64,000 bases of DNA from Paenibacillus sp. JZ16 (GTDB lineage: Bacteria > Bacillota > Bacilli > Paenibacillales > Paenibacillaceae), in contig NZ_CP017659.1 in the NCBI RefSeq assembly GCF_015326965.1, positions 6,275,001-6,339,000 of the forward strand, read 5' to 3'. The notes under the pieces were generated by a model. It made no database searches. It saw nothing but the letters and a program-made list of their open reading frames with translations, and had not been told where the DNA came from. Below are positions 1 to 10,847 of the stretch, piece after piece. The position numbers and the translations under genes were made by a program. Each line of letters starts with the position of its first letter. Position 1 is the first letter of the stretch.

Positions 1-612
<612 letters not shown>

Positions 613-616
613 AAAT

Positions 617-673
617 GACCCCAAAAAGTGAAGTGAAGCTTTGAAGCTGACACCGAATACTTTTCGGGGACCC
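617..673 (+). other. Spacer hairpin after 23S rRNA (copy 1)
   Basis: CCCCAAAAAGT (about 619-629) can pair with ACTTTTCGGGG (about 658-668), and an inner AGCTT/AAGCT hairpin sits inside. A related hairpin recurs at 1331-1385 between tRNA-Val and tRNA-fMet. I infer an RNA-processing or antitermination element of the rRNA operon. The rest of the 613-828 spacer holds no gene. Confidence 0.5.
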
Positions 674-828
674 CGATACCACATCGGGTGAATGCTACGG
701 ATTCTAATCAACGCAAATTTCGTTTCGTATCTAGTTTTCAGGTGATCAAAACTGAATTGTAAGTGTACAAGCTATACTTGCAAGGAGGATGATCGCGGCA
801 TTTGGCGATGCCGGATCCTGAATATACG

Positions 829-945
829 TTTGGTGGCGATAGCGGAAGGGTTCCACGCGTACCCATACCGAACACGACCGTTAAGCCTTCCAGCGCCGAT
901 GGTACTTGGACCGAAGGGTCCCGGGAGAGTAGGACGTCGCCAAGC
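829..945 (+). rRNA. rrf: 5S ribosomal RNA
   Basis: About 117 nt begin TTTGGTGGCGATAGCGGAAG, contain the conserved CCATACCGAACACG segment, and end GGACGTCGCCAAGC. The first and last bases pair (TTGGTGGCGA with TCGCCAAG). It lies about 216 nt after 23S rRNA and directly before the tRNA cluster, the usual Firmicute arrangement. Ends are accurate to a few bases. Confidence 0.95.
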
Positions 946-955
946 GGATACATAT

Positions 956-1031
956 TCCCTGATAGCTCAGTTGGTAGAGCACTCGACTGTTAATCGAGTT
1001 GTCACAGGTTCGAGTCCTGTTCGGGGAGCCA
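956..1031 (+). tRNA. tRNA-Asn (GTT)
   Basis: Acceptor TCCCTGA pairs with TCGGGGA, followed by discriminator G and an encoded CCA. The anticodon loop CTGTTAA gives anticodon GTT. First tRNA after 5S rRNA. Confidence 0.95.
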
Positions 1032-1036
1032 CTTAT

Positions 1037-1128
1037 GGAGAGGTGTCCGAGTTGGCCGAAGGAGCACGATTGGAAATCGTGTAGGCGCCAAAAGCGTCTC
1101 GAGGGTTCGAATCCCTCTCTCTCCGCCA
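1037..1128 (+). tRNA. tRNA-Ser (GGA)
   Basis: A class II tRNA of 92 nt with a long variable arm after the anticodon stem. Loop TTGGAAA gives anticodon GGA. Acceptor GGAGAGG pairs with the 3' strand and CCA is encoded. Confidence 0.95.
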
Positions 1129-1145
1129 GCAAGGACTTCATATAT

Positions 1146-1220
1146 GGCCCGTTGGTCAAGGGGTTAAGACACCTCCCTTTCACGGAGGTAACAGGGGTTC
1201 GAATCCCCTACGGGTCACCA
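1146..1220 (+). tRNA. tRNA-Glu (TTC)
   Basis: 75 nt. Acceptor GGCCCGT pairs with ACGGGTC (one G-T pair). Anticodon loop CTTTCAC gives TTC; CCA is encoded. Confidence 0.95.
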
Positions 1221-1244
1221 CTTTCTTTTAAGATCAATCCAGAC

Positions 1245-1320
1245 GGAGGCTTAGCTCAGCTGGGAGAGCATCTGCCTTACAAGCAGAGGGTCGGGGGTTC
1301 GATCCCCTCAGCCTCCACCA
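1245..1320 (+). tRNA. tRNA-Val (TAC)
   Basis: 76 nt. Acceptor GGAGGCT pairs with AGCCTCC. The anticodon loop around CCTTACAAG gives TAC; CCA is encoded. Confidence 0.95.
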
Positions 1321-1330
1321 TGATTTATCC

Positions 1331-1385
1331 TCAAAAAGTGAAGCACATGCTTCGTAGGTGATTCCGATTACTTTTCGGGGACCCC
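1331..1385 (+). other. Spacer hairpin between tRNA genes (copy 2)
   Basis: AAAAAGT and ACTTTT flank an inner hairpin GAAGC-ACAT-GCTTC, and the element ends CTTTTCGGGGACCCC. It matches the arrangement at 617-673 although the inner bases differ. The best guess is a second processing or antitermination site in the rRNA-tRNA transcript. Confidence 0.45.
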
Positions 1386-1408
1386 ATACAAGCAACCCTT
1401 TATAATGA

Positions 1409-1485
<77 letters not shown>

Positions 1486-1515
1486 ATTTATATCGCGATA
1501 GCGATAATGCCTCTT

Positions 1516-1592
1516 GGAACTGTGGTGTAGAGGCCTAACATGCCTGCCTGTCACGCAGGAGATCGCGGGTTCGAATCCCGTCAGTTCCGCCA
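1516..1592 (+). tRNA. tRNA-Asp (GTC)
   Basis: 77 nt. Acceptor GGAACTG pairs with CAGTTCC. Loop CTGTCAC gives anticodon GTC; CCA is encoded. A near copy of its 3' end recurs at about 1683-1705. Confidence 0.95.
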
Positions 1593-1705
1593 TTCTTATA
1601 AGCTTCAGGGATGAGAATCCATCATGGGTTCGTCGAAGCAGCATCTTCGTTAGTATAGACTTCGCAGTCTCGAACGAAGAGAGAGTATCCCGTAGTTCCG
1701 CCATT
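1593..1705 (+). pseudogene. Probable tRNA-Asp relic with hairpin
   Basis: The segment ends ATCCCGTAGTTCCGCCATT, the 3' end of tRNA-Asp (ATCCCGTCAGTTCCGCCATT) less one base, but no full cloverleaf precedes it. Instead a hairpin at 1645-1679 pairs CTTCGTT with AACGAAG and AGACT with AGTCT. It reads as the remains of a duplicated tRNA gene, or a junk spacer that kept a structured RNA segment. Confidence 0.4.
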
Positions 1706-1720
1706 TACTCTTAGTAATAA

Positions 1721-1796
1721 GAGCCATTAGCTCAGTTGGTAGAGCACCTGACTTTTAATCAGGGTGTCGAAGGTTCGAGTCCTTCATGGCTCACCA
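1721..1796 (+). tRNA. tRNA-Lys (TTT)
   Basis: 76 nt. Acceptor GAGCCAT pairs with ATGGCTC. Loop ACTTTTAAT gives anticodon TTT; CCA is encoded. Confidence 0.95.
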
Positions 1797-1836
1797 TCTT
1801 TACCAAGAGAGCATAAGACGGAATACATATTACATT

Positions 1837-1911
1837 GCGGACGTGGCTCAGCGGTAGAGCATCGCCTTGCCAAGGCGAGGGTCGCGGGTTCGATTCCCGT
1901 CGTCCGCTCCA
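1837..1911 (+). tRNA. tRNA-Gly (GCC)
   Basis: 75 nt. Acceptor GCGGACG pairs with CGTCCGC. The anticodon loop CTTGCCAAG gives GCC; CCA is encoded. Confidence 0.95.
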
Positions 1912-1915
1912 TTTT

Positions 1916-1992
1916 GCGCCCTTAGCTCAGCTGGATAGAGCGTTTGACTACGAATCAAAAGGTCGGGAGTTCGAATCTCTCAGGGCGTGCCA
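1916..1992 (+). tRNA. tRNA-Arg (ACG)
   Basis: 77 nt. Acceptor GCGCCCT pairs with AGGGCGT. Loop ACTACGAAT gives ACG, whose first base is normally edited to inosine. CCA is encoded. Confidence 0.95.
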
Positions 1993-2033
1993 TTTTTTAA
2001 ACAATTACTTAACTCATTATGAAATTACATTGT

Positions 2034-2113
2034 GCCGGTGTGGCGGAATTGGCAGACGCGCGCGACTCAAAATCGTGAGGGAAACCGTGGGGGTTCGAGT
2101 CCCTTCACCGGCA
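2034..2113 (+). tRNA. tRNA-Leu (CAA), no encoded CCA
   Basis: Class II tRNA with acceptor GCCGGTG pairing with CACCGGC. Anticodon stem CGCGA/TCGTG encloses CTCAAAA, so the anticodon is CAA. After discriminator A the genome reads TTA, so CCA must be added after transcription, unlike the nine tRNAs before it. Confidence 0.92.
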
Positions 2114-2121
2114 TTAAATAA

Positions 2122-2195
2122 CGGGATGTAGCTCAGCTTGGTAGAGCACCTGGTTTGGGACCAGGGGGTCGCATGTTCAAATCGTGTCATCCCGA
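2122..2195 (+). tRNA. tRNA-Pro (TGG), no encoded CCA
   Basis: 74 nt. Acceptor CGGGATG pairs with CATCCCG. Loop GTTTGGGAC gives anticodon TGG. The genome reads TTC after the discriminator, so CCA is not encoded. Last tRNA of the operon. Confidence 0.92.
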
Positions 2196-2203
2196 TTCGA
2201 TCG

Positions 2204-2248
2204 AAAGACTGCTTTCAGTGTAACTGAAGGCGGTCTTTCTTTGTTTTG
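2204..2248 (+). terminator. Terminator of the rRNA-tRNA operon
   Basis: AAAGACTGC pairs with GCGGTCTTT around an inner CTTTCAGT/ACTGAAG stem, followed by CTTTGTTTT. It lies 8 nt after tRNA-Pro. Confidence 0.85.
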
Positions 2249-2281
2249 GATTGAAAATGAGGCTGATGGCAAAAGCGGAAC

Positions 2282-2312
2282 TGAATAATTTGGCAGCTTC
2301 CCGGTCACAATA
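2282..2312 (+). promoter_or_regulatory. Candidate forespore (sigma-G type) promoter of bofC
   Basis: TGAATA at 2282-2287 and CACAATA at 2306-2312 are 18 nt apart. This resembles the sigma-G pattern (TGAATA, 17-18 nt, CATACTA). B. subtilis bofC is a forespore gene, so a forespore sigma factor is expected. Judged by eye only. Confidence 0.4.
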
Positions 2313-2341
2313 TGAAAAACATTGAATAGAAGGGGATAACC

Positions 2342-3055
2342 TTGAGTGTTTTTCATTTCTTTAAGAAGCTGTTCAGAAAACGCTGGAGACGCTGGAGACG
2401 CGCGATTTGGTCCTGTGCGATCCTATTGATCGCAGGTATCATGATATGGTCCGGCCAGAATATAAAGGATCAGATGAATAAGCTGCTCACTGCTGCATCC
2501 GACGATACGCCACTGGCCGTAGAAACGATGCATTACTTGCAGATTGAGGATGATAAGTTGGAAGAACGCCGGCAGGATCAGAGGGAATTCATGCAAAAGC
2601 TGAATACCTCGAAGGGAAAGAAGCATGTTCATGTTCGGATCACCTATGTATGTGGCATCGAAGAACAGGATATGGGAAAGCTTACGGCGGATGGTATTTA
2701 TGAACTGATGAATAAAAATCCTTTATGGCAGGGACGATTGGATAACAAGGGTGAAGTCTGGCTGGAGCAAACCGTATCCGACCTTTCACCCACCTGTAAG
2801 AGGCAAGCCTATATGAGCATTGATTCCAACGGAAACTTAACCTTGTTTGATGGACCACCGGAGGAAGAGAAAGTGATGCGGACCTTCTTTCAGCTGGATG
2901 TCGGTTCGATGGAGTCGTCTTTGCCTAGAGATGTGATCCAGCAGCTTGAAGAAGGTATTCGAATTCAAGATATGGAAGAGTATAACAGTGTTCTGTCAAC
3001 CTTTAGCGACTATGCCCGGGATATGGCTGAAAATGTCATGAACCCGACCCCATAG
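2342..3055 (+). CDS. bofC: BofC-like forespore checkpoint protein
   Basis: 237 aa. A very basic N-terminus (KKLFRKRWRRWRR) leads into one membrane segment at about residues 21-38, then an extracytoplasmic region. The C-terminal part carries the BofC-type segment NLTLFDGPPEEE...FFQLD. In B. subtilis BofC is exported from the forespore and restrains the protease SpoIVB, delaying pro-sigma-K processing; that role is inferred from the family. The start is TTG, preceded by AGAAGGGGATAA, with no better ATG. The position upstream of ruv genes matches Bacillus. It is longer than the roughly 170 aa of B. subtilis BofC, mostly at the N-terminus. A terminator follows. Confidence 0.72.
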   Translation: MSVFHFFKKLFRKRWRRWRRAIWSCAILLIAGIMIWSGQNIKDQMNKLLTAASDDTPLAVETMHYLQIEDDKLEERRQDQREFMQKLNTSKGKKHVHVRITYVCGIEEQDMGKLTADGIYELMNKNPLWQGRLDNKGEVWLEQTVSDLSPTCKRQAYMSIDSNGNLTLFDGPPEEEKVMRTFFQLDVGSMESSLPRDVIQQLEEGIRIQDMEEYNSVLSTFSDYARDMAENVMNPTP

Positions 3056-3093
3056 AACCTCCCAGCCTTGTCGCTTGGTGACCGAAAATGCTG

Positions 3094-3124
3094 CTGCCCG
3101 GAAATTTCCCGGGCAGTTTTTTGC
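3094..3124 (+). terminator. Terminator after bofC
   Basis: CTGCCCGG pairs with CCGGGCAG around AAATTT, followed by TTTTTTG. It separates bofC from ruvC. Confidence 0.88.
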
Positions 3125-3217
3125 GTTGGACAGGTATGTTAGCGATCTCAATATAGAGGATACGTAACCGGTGCTTAAAGGATCAAAGTTTTTCCTCAAC
3201 AGTGGTCGATCTTTTGT

Positions 3218-3245
3218 TATAATGAGAGAACGATACATATGTTCG
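3218..3245 (+). promoter_or_regulatory. ruvC promoter with imperfect LexA-like dyad
   Basis: A perfect -10 box TATAAT lies at 3218-3223, but no good -35 box stands 17 nt upstream. Just downstream GATACATATGTTCG (3232-3245) matches one half of the Firmicute SOS box (CGAAC-N4-GTTCG) fully and the other half poorly. LexA control of ruvAB is known in B. subtilis; here it is only a possibility. Confidence 0.35.
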
Positions 3246-3267
3246 CTTCATCAGAGGAGAGATTGGC

Positions 3268-3771
3268 TTGCGCATTTTAGGGATCGACCCCGGGATTGCG
3301 ATTGTGGGTTTCGGGTTTGTAGATAAGGTTGGAAGTAAAGTCACGCCGGTACAGTATGGCTGTATCCAGACGGAAGCCCATACTCCGGATGAAGAGAGGC
3401 TGCACCACGTGTACGAGGGCATGGGGCAGCTTATTGATAAATATGAGCCTGAGGCCGTTGCTTTCGAGAAGTTATTTTTTAACCGGAATGTAACCACGGC
3501 GATGTCTGTATCACAGGCCAGAGGAGTGCTCATCCTGGCTGCGGTCCAGCGCGGGCTCCCGATTGCAGAATATACGCCGATGCAGGTGAAGCAGGCCATT
3601 GTCGGTTATGGAAAGGCCGAGAAAAAACAGGTGCAGGAGATGGTCAGGATGTTCCTGAAGCTGCAGAGCATTCCCAAACCTGATGATGTGGCGGATGCAC
3701 TGGCTGTAGCGATCTGCCACGCTCATTCCTATACACTGAATTCCAAGTTAAATGAGGTATTGCGAAAATGA
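3268..3771 (+). CDS. ruvC: Holliday junction resolvase RuvC
   Basis: 167 aa, normal family length. RuvC is a dimeric endonuclease that cuts Holliday junctions moved by RuvAB. The acidic catalytic set is visible: D7 in GIDPG, E67 in AFEKLFF, and D140 and D143 in PDDVADAL. The start is TTG, 6 nt after AGAGGAGA. The stop overlaps the ruvA ATG by 4 nt (ATGA), so ruvCAB is one operon. B. subtilis lacks RuvC and uses RecU, so this is a difference from the Bacillus arrangement. Confidence 0.96.
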   Translation: MRILGIDPGIAIVGFGFVDKVGSKVTPVQYGCIQTEAHTPDEERLHHVYEGMGQLIDKYEPEAVAFEKLFFNRNVTTAMSVSQARGVLILAAVQRGLPIAEYTPMQVKQAIVGYGKAEKKQVQEMVRMFLKLQSIPKPDDVADALAVAICHAHSYTLNSKLNEVLRK

Positions 3772-4385
3772 TCGATTTTTTACGGGGACAGGTTGTCCAT
3801 TTAGAGAGTGAATATATTGTATTGGATGTTCAAGGGGTAGGGTATCGGGTGTTCTGCCCGAATCCATATGCTTTTGCCAAAACCGAAGGAACTATTACGG
3901 TGTTTACCCATCATCATGTCCGTGAGGATGCCATCCTGCTGTTTGGATTTCCGACGCGGGAGGAACAGAAGCTGTTCCGTAAACTGATCGAAGTCTCGGG
4001 AATCGGCCCGCGTGTGGCGCTCGGCATATTGGGCGGGGGATCTCCGGACCATGTGGTTTCCGCGATCTACCAAGAGAATGTATCCTTCTTGATCAAGCTT
4101 CCGGGAATCGGTAAGAAAACAGCGCAGCGCATGATTCTGGATCTGAAGGACAAGCTCGAGGGATTCGGAAATGCGAGCATGATGACCGGTCTGTTTGCCA
4201 TTCAGGAGCCTGAACCGGAAGCTGACGGCTCGGCGTGGTCTGAGGCACGTGAAGGACTGAAGGCTCTTGGTTATACGGATAGCGAGCTGGATAAGGTCTG
4301 GCTTAAGATTAAGGATTCTGCCGCAAGCGGTGAATCCGTTGACGTGCTGATGAAACGGGCACTGCAGCAGCTATACGCCGGCTAG
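3768..4385 (+). CDS. ruvA: Holliday junction branch migration subunit RuvA
   Basis: 205 aa. RuvA tetramers hold the four-way junction and load RuvB. The N-terminal OB-fold begins MIDFLRGQV. Two helix-hairpin-helix motifs follow, VSGIGPRVAL and LPGIGKKTAQ, at about residues 75-125. The C-terminal domain III, which contacts RuvB, ends near the stop. The ATG overlaps ruvC by 4 nt, and ruvB starts 29 nt downstream. Confidence 0.97.
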   Translation: MIDFLRGQVVHLESEYIVLDVQGVGYRVFCPNPYAFAKTEGTITVFTHHHVREDAILLFGFPTREEQKLFRKLIEVSGIGPRVALGILGGGSPDHVVSAIYQENVSFLIKLPGIGKKTAQRMILDLKDKLEGFGNASMMTGLFAIQEPEPEADGSAWSEAREGLKALGYTDSELDKVWLKIKDSAASGESVDVLMKRALQQLYAG

Positions 4386-4414
4386 AGGATCGCTGCAGGA
4401 GAGGAGTTTAATAG

Positions 4415-5422
4415 ATGGATGATCGAATTATTTCCGCCAATCTGATGATGGACGAGCAGGCTGTCGAGCTTAGTCTTCGTCCACGTTATTTGGCTGAATA
4501 TATAGGACAGAATCAAGTTAAGGAAAATCTCAAGGTATATATCGAAGCGGCAAAAATGCGTAACGAAGCGCTTGACCATGTGTTGTTGTACGGACCTCCA
4601 GGACTCGGAAAAACGACGCTGGCGAATATTATCGCCAACGAGCTTGGCGTTAATCTCCGTACGACTTCCGGTCCGGCCATTGAGCGTCCGGGAGATCTGG
4701 CTGCGCTTCTCACCAATCTGCAGGAAGGAGACGTCCTGTTTATTGACGAGATCCATCGCCTGCACCGGACGGTAGAGGAAGTGATGTATCCGGCGATGGA
4801 GGATTTTGCGCTGGATATTATGATCGGCAAAGGGCCAAGCGCACGCTCGGTTCGTCTAGATCTGCCACCGTTCACCTTAATTGGCGCCACCACCCGGGCT
4901 GGATTGCTCTCAGCGCCGCTAAGGGACCGATTTGGCGTGGTAAGCCGTCTGGAATTCTATACGGTCGACGAGTTGAGTTACATTGTGTCGCGCAATGCCG
5001 ATCTTTTGGGGATCGAGATATTAGGAGAGGCAGCAGAAGAGATTGCCCTGAGATCGCGCGGGACGCCACGCATAGCCAACCGACTCTTGAAAAGGGTGCG
5101 TGATTACGCCCAGGTTCGAGGAGATGGCATGATCACGCCTAGCATCGCTCAGGAAGCGTTGAAGATGCTGCAGATCGACCCGATGGGTCTGGACTTTATC
5201 GATCATAAAATGCTGAATGCCATGATCAAAAGCTTCCGCGGGGGACCAGTAGGTCTCGATACCATTGCGGCAACCATTGGAGAAGAAAGCCAAACCATTG
5301 AAGATGTTTATGAACCGTATCTCCTACAGATCGGTTTCTTGCAGCGTACACCCCGGGGACGAGTTGTAACGCCCACAGCTTATCAACATTTAGGTATTCC
5401 CTTCCCTGAGGATCGTCGTTAA
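4415..5422 (+). CDS. ruvB: Holliday junction helicase motor RuvB
   Basis: 335 aa, the usual length. This AAA+ hexamer drives branch migration with RuvA. Walker A is GPPGLGKTT near residue 60, Walker B is LFIDEIHR near residue 110, sensor 1 lies in LIGATTRAG, and a winged-helix domain ends the protein. The ATG at 4415 follows GGAGAGGAG. Third gene of ruvCAB; the next gene starts 57 nt later, probably in the same transcript. Confidence 0.98.
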   Translation: MDDRIISANLMMDEQAVELSLRPRYLAEYIGQNQVKENLKVYIEAAKMRNEALDHVLLYGPPGLGKTTLANIIANELGVNLRTTSGPAIERPGDLAALLTNLQEGDVLFIDEIHRLHRTVEEVMYPAMEDFALDIMIGKGPSARSVRLDLPPFTLIGATTRAGLLSAPLRDRFGVVSRLEFYTVDELSYIVSRNADLLGIEILGEAAEEIALRSRGTPRIANRLLKRVRDYAQVRGDGMITPSIAQEALKMLQIDPMGLDFIDHKMLNAMIKSFRGGPVGLDTIAATIGEESQTIEDVYEPYLLQIGFLQRTPRGRVVTPTAYQHLGIPFPEDRR

Positions 5423-5479
5423 ATTATAGAATCATTACATTCATACCAAATCCTAATAGCTACAGGAGGAAATACGTAA

Positions 5480-7570
5480 ATGGATAGGAACTGGACGAAA
5501 TCATTATTCGGTTGGACCACCAAAGGACTCTTGTCATTGGCTGTTGCCGGAACCTTATGGAACGCGCCTGCGGTACATGCGGCCGCTCCTTCAATAGATA
5601 CGATTCGTGTTGCGATGTTCCTGGATCTGGGAAGCCAGTATAAATCAATAACCAATGCCGTAACACTGAAATCCGCTGAGGCTCTGACGGCATCGCTGCT
5701 TGCATCCGGTGCACAGCAGGCTTTGATAAACATCCCAGCAAACCAGCAGGTCCGAATGAGCGTGAATACATATCGCGTCAAGGTGCTTGAGACCACGGAT
5801 TGGAAAACGGCTTCGGAAGCAGCAAAAAAACTGCAAGCGACGAATGACAAACCGTTGCTGTTTGCGGACGGCAATGTTTACAAACTATATGCAGGTATGT
5901 ACGAAACAGAGAAAGCGGCCTTGGACGGGGCTGCGCGAACGGCAAAGACGGCGGCTGCTCATCTGAATGGTCAAACGCCTTCGGTTAAAGGCGGGCTGCA
6001 TCTGTCAGCAGGATCGTACGGATCGGAGGCTGAAGCCGAGTCTGTGCGTAAGACGTATGCGGATGCCGGCATGGATGCGTTTAATGTAGTGGTGCCCAGC
6101 GGAGGTGCATCCGCTTATGAGGTGTGGGTCGGCGAGGCAGCCAACACAGCCGATCTGGCTGCAGTCAAACAGGAAGCTTCTAAACTATCCGGCTCCCTCG
6201 TTGAACAGAATGCGTCCGCTGCAGGTCTGATTATGAGACGAGATGTAAGTCTCAACCTGGCGACTCCTCAAGAGACACAGCATTATATGTTGTCGGGTGG
6301 TCAGTCCGTATTGCGGCTAGAAGGGACTTCAGGCGCCGGGACGAATGTGAAGGAACGATCGGATCGTTCGTATCGAGGCGTTTTGGAGATCGGACAAAAG
6401 AACGGTCAATTGTATCTTGTCAATGAGCTCCCGTTCCAGCAGTACCTGTATTCCGTCGTTGGAGCCGAGGTGCCGTCTACTTGGGGGGCTGAAGCACTGA
6501 AAGCACAGGCTGTGGCAGCCCGCAGCTATGCGCTCTTCCAAGGTAATAAGTTCGAAGTAGCTCATGTCGTGGACACAACGTTAAGCCAGGCTTATTACGG
6601 GACCGCCTATGAGTATCCGAGCATTATTCAAGCAGTGGATGCAACCGACGGCGAAGTTGTCATGAAGGACGGTAAAATTGTGGAAACGGTCTTTTCATCC
6701 AATAGCGGAGGAATGACGGCAGATTCCACCGAGGTGTGGGGTAACCGTAACGATCTGTTTGCCGCGGTGGAAAGCCCTGGAGACTCCTCGTCCCAGGCAG
6801 CGCTTAAATCTTGGTATCATGTACTTCTTCCGAGTGGCGTTACAGGTTATGTACGTGAGGACAATGTGAAGGAAACCGGAAACAAAACATCGGCAGGACT
6901 CCTGTATATGACGGTTACCGCCAAGGATACGAACGTGCGTCCACTCCCATTGATCCAATCGAACGTTGAGCCTGTAGGCAAGATGAATCCGGGCGAAACG
7001 GCTGTCGTCCTAGAGAAAGTGGCGGAATCCAACAGCTATGACTGGGTTCGCGGTCCCTATACTTCGGATCAATTGCTTGCCTCTCTAAAAGGAAAAACCT
7101 CCAATAGCCTGCCTGCTTCCATTACTTCGCTGGATGTAACGGAGCGAGGCCCGTCTGGACGTGCCCTTGCGGTTAAAGCCAACGGTCAAGTGCTGGACGT
7201 GAAATATCCCGATATGTTCCGCTCGGCTTTTAACGGTTTGCCAAGCACATTGTTTGATATTGAATCAACCGGAAGTTATACTGTATTGAGCGCGAATGGT
7301 GCGGTATCAACGGTTTCAAGCGGCCAATCGGTGTCCGTCATCTCAGGGAGCGGCAACGGAAATGTCAAAGGTTCCGGCACCGTTGTGATGAATGGAACGG
7401 GGAAAGCGCGCGTGATTGAAAGCTCTCCCGGCTTTAAATTTACCGGCAAAGGCTTTGGTCATGGCCTGGGCATGTCTCAATGGGGTGCCAAGGGAATGGC
7501 AGACGAAGGGTATGATTACAAGCAGATACTCCAACACTATTACCGCAACACGACTATTACGAAGGACTGA
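5480..7570 (+). CDS. SpoIID/LytB-domain protein with SPOR-like and SH3-like regions
   Basis: 696 aa, exported. A signal peptide ends near residue 37 (PAVHA-AAPS). Residues 90-245 hold two SPOR-like repeats, which in the family bind denuded glycan. The SpoIID domain starts near 290 and shows the catalytic-type segment [19 protein letters not shown] at about 322-340. It is interrupted at about 440-540 by an SH3b-like stretch ([26 protein letters not shown]), then resumes and ends with [17 protein letters not shown] near 655. SpoIID is a lytic transglycosylase needed for engulfment; this protein is about twice as long as SpoIID and its substrate is unknown. RBS GGAGG lies 9 nt before the ATG. 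queA follows after 5 nt. Confidence 0.85.
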   Translation: MDRNWTKSLFGWTTKGLLSLAVAGTLWNAPAVHAAAPSIDTIRVAMFLDLGSQYKSITNAVTLKSAEALTASLLASGAQQALINIPANQQVRMSVNTYRVKVLETTDWKTASEAAKKLQATNDKPLLFADGNVYKLYAGMYETEKAALDGAARTAKTAAAHLNGQTPSVKGGLHLSAGSYGSEAEAESVRKTYADAGMDAFNVVVPSGGASAYEVWVGEAANTADLAAVKQEASKLSGSLVEQNASAAGLIMRRDVSLNLATPQETQHYMLSGGQSVLRLEGTSGAGTNVKERSDRSYRGVLEIGQKNGQLYLVNELPFQQYLYSVVGAEVPSTWGAEALKAQAVAARSYALFQGNKFEVAHVVDTTLSQAYYGTAYEYPSIIQAVDATDGEVVMKDGKIVETVFSSNSGGMTADSTEVWGNRNDLFAAVESPGDSSSQAALKSWYHVLLPSGVTGYVREDNVKETGNKTSAGLLYMTVTAKDTNVRPLPLIQSNVEPVGKMNPGETAVVLEKVAESNSYDWVRGPYTSDQLLASLKGKTSNSLPASITSLDVTERGPSGRALAVKANGQVLDVKYPDMFRSAFNGLPSTLFDIESTGSYTVLSANGAVSTVSSGQSVSVISGSGNGNVKGSGTVVMNGTGKARVIESSPGFKFTGKGFGHGLGMSQWGAKGMADEGYDYKQILQHYYRNTTITKD

Positions 7571-7575
7571 CCGAC

Positions 7576-9767
<2,192 letters not shown>

Positions 9768-9814
9768 AGCAAGCTCATGGCCATCATGATAAGTTTGTGA
9801 AAGGGGGGAAAGAA

Positions 9815-10129
9815 ATGTTTGGAACTTCATTTGATCTCGCAGCAGGACAGACCCAAGGCGGCGGAGGCATTTTGGGATTGATTTTGCCGTTCGTGCTGAT
9901 GTTTGTCATCTTTTATTTTCTGCTTATTCGTCCACAGCAGAAGAAACAGAAGACCAGAAACGCCATGCTTAGCGCCTTGTCCAAGGGCGACAAAGTGGTA
10001 ACGATCGGAGGTCTTCACGGCACGATTGTGGAGATTACCGACGACATTGTGGTCTTGAAAGTGAACGATGTAACGAAGTTAACGTTCGACCGCAACTCGA
10101 TAAGCCATAGTGTGAATGCGGATGCATAA
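9815..10129 (+). CDS. yajC: Preprotein translocase subunit YajC
   Basis: 104 aa. A short N-terminus with a Gly-rich stretch is followed by one membrane segment (about residues 18-38, LGLILPFVLMFVIFYFLLI) and a cytoplasmic domain with the family signature RPQQKKQK and DKVVTIGGLHGTI. YajC associates with SecDF in many bacteria. The ATG at 9815 is 5-8 nt after a strong GGGGGG site; the GTG at 9797 overlaps that site. A terminator follows, ending the ruv-queA-tgt-yajC run. Confidence 0.96.
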   Translation: MFGTSFDLAAGQTQGGGGILGLILPFVLMFVIFYFLLIRPQQKKQKTRNAMLSALSKGDKVVTIGGLHGTIVEITDDIVVLKVNDVTKLTFDRNSISHSVNADA

Positions 10130-10165
10130 TGACGTATCACATACATATGGAATGTAATCGTTAAA

Positions 10166-10206
10166 ACAAAGGCCGACTCCCTCATGGGAGCCGGCTTTGT
10201 TTTTTA
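10166..10206 (+). terminator. Terminator after yajC
   Basis: ACAAAGGCCGACTCCC pairs with GGGAGCCGGCTTTGT around TCAT, followed by TTTTT. Confidence 0.9.
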
Positions 10207-10274
10207 TATGAGCGTGAAGAATGGGAAACAGAAGTCCTTAAGTAATGGAGAGCATTTGAGCCAGCGTTATTTTT

Positions 10275-10655
10275 TCAAATTGACCCCGAACATCCCCCGA
10301 TGGCGCCGCCAGCAAATACCGTAGCAATCAGCGTCAAATCTCCGAGAGATAAGGAGCTATCCAAAGCAAGAAAACCAATGACGAGCAGTGTAACGCCGTA
10401 TACCAGCCCTGTCAGACAGCCGTAATACCAACCTTTGTTTCCTGCGCGCTTGCCGCTCACACAACCTCCGATAAAGGCGGAGACGGCATGTACAAGAAAC
10501 GTGTAGAACGATAAATCATCTTCGGCCAGCCCGCTGCCCCATAGAAGCAGGGATAACGCCAACGCGCCAAGAAACATCCAGAAAAAAGAATACAATAGTC
10601 CTGAAAGAATCGGATTGGTGATCCTGAAAGTGAAGACTCGCCGGATCGGTTCCAT
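10275..10655 (-). CDS. TIGR04086 family membrane protein (YrzE-like)
   Basis: 126 aa with four predicted membrane segments separated by short loops. GGCVSGKRAGNKGWYYGCLTG in the middle is the TIGR04086 signature; the B. subtilis member YrzE lies in the same neighbourhood near yajC. The function is unknown. RBS AAGGGGG precedes the ATG on the minus strand. Encoded opposite to its neighbours. The gap to the yajC terminator is short and holds nothing else. Confidence 0.85.
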   Translation of the reverse strand: MEPIRRVFTFRITNPILSGLLYSFFWMFLGALALSLLLWGSGLAEDDLSFYTFLVHAVSAFIGGCVSGKRAGNKGWYYGCLTGLVYGVTLLVIGFLALDSSLSLGDLTLIATVFAGGAIGGCSGSI

Positions 10656-10847
10656 GAATCATCCCCCTTAACAAATCTTGATCATTAAATTGTATGGCCA
10701 AGCCTGTACATATAGTACAAACTGAATATTTTGCTGCCGGTTTAACATGATTTCCATTAATTAATCTGTTGTAATCGAATGGGAACAGCAGTAGCAGGCC
10801 AGAATAGCTGTACATGAGAATGTCAGGCAAGCTAGGAGGGATTGATT

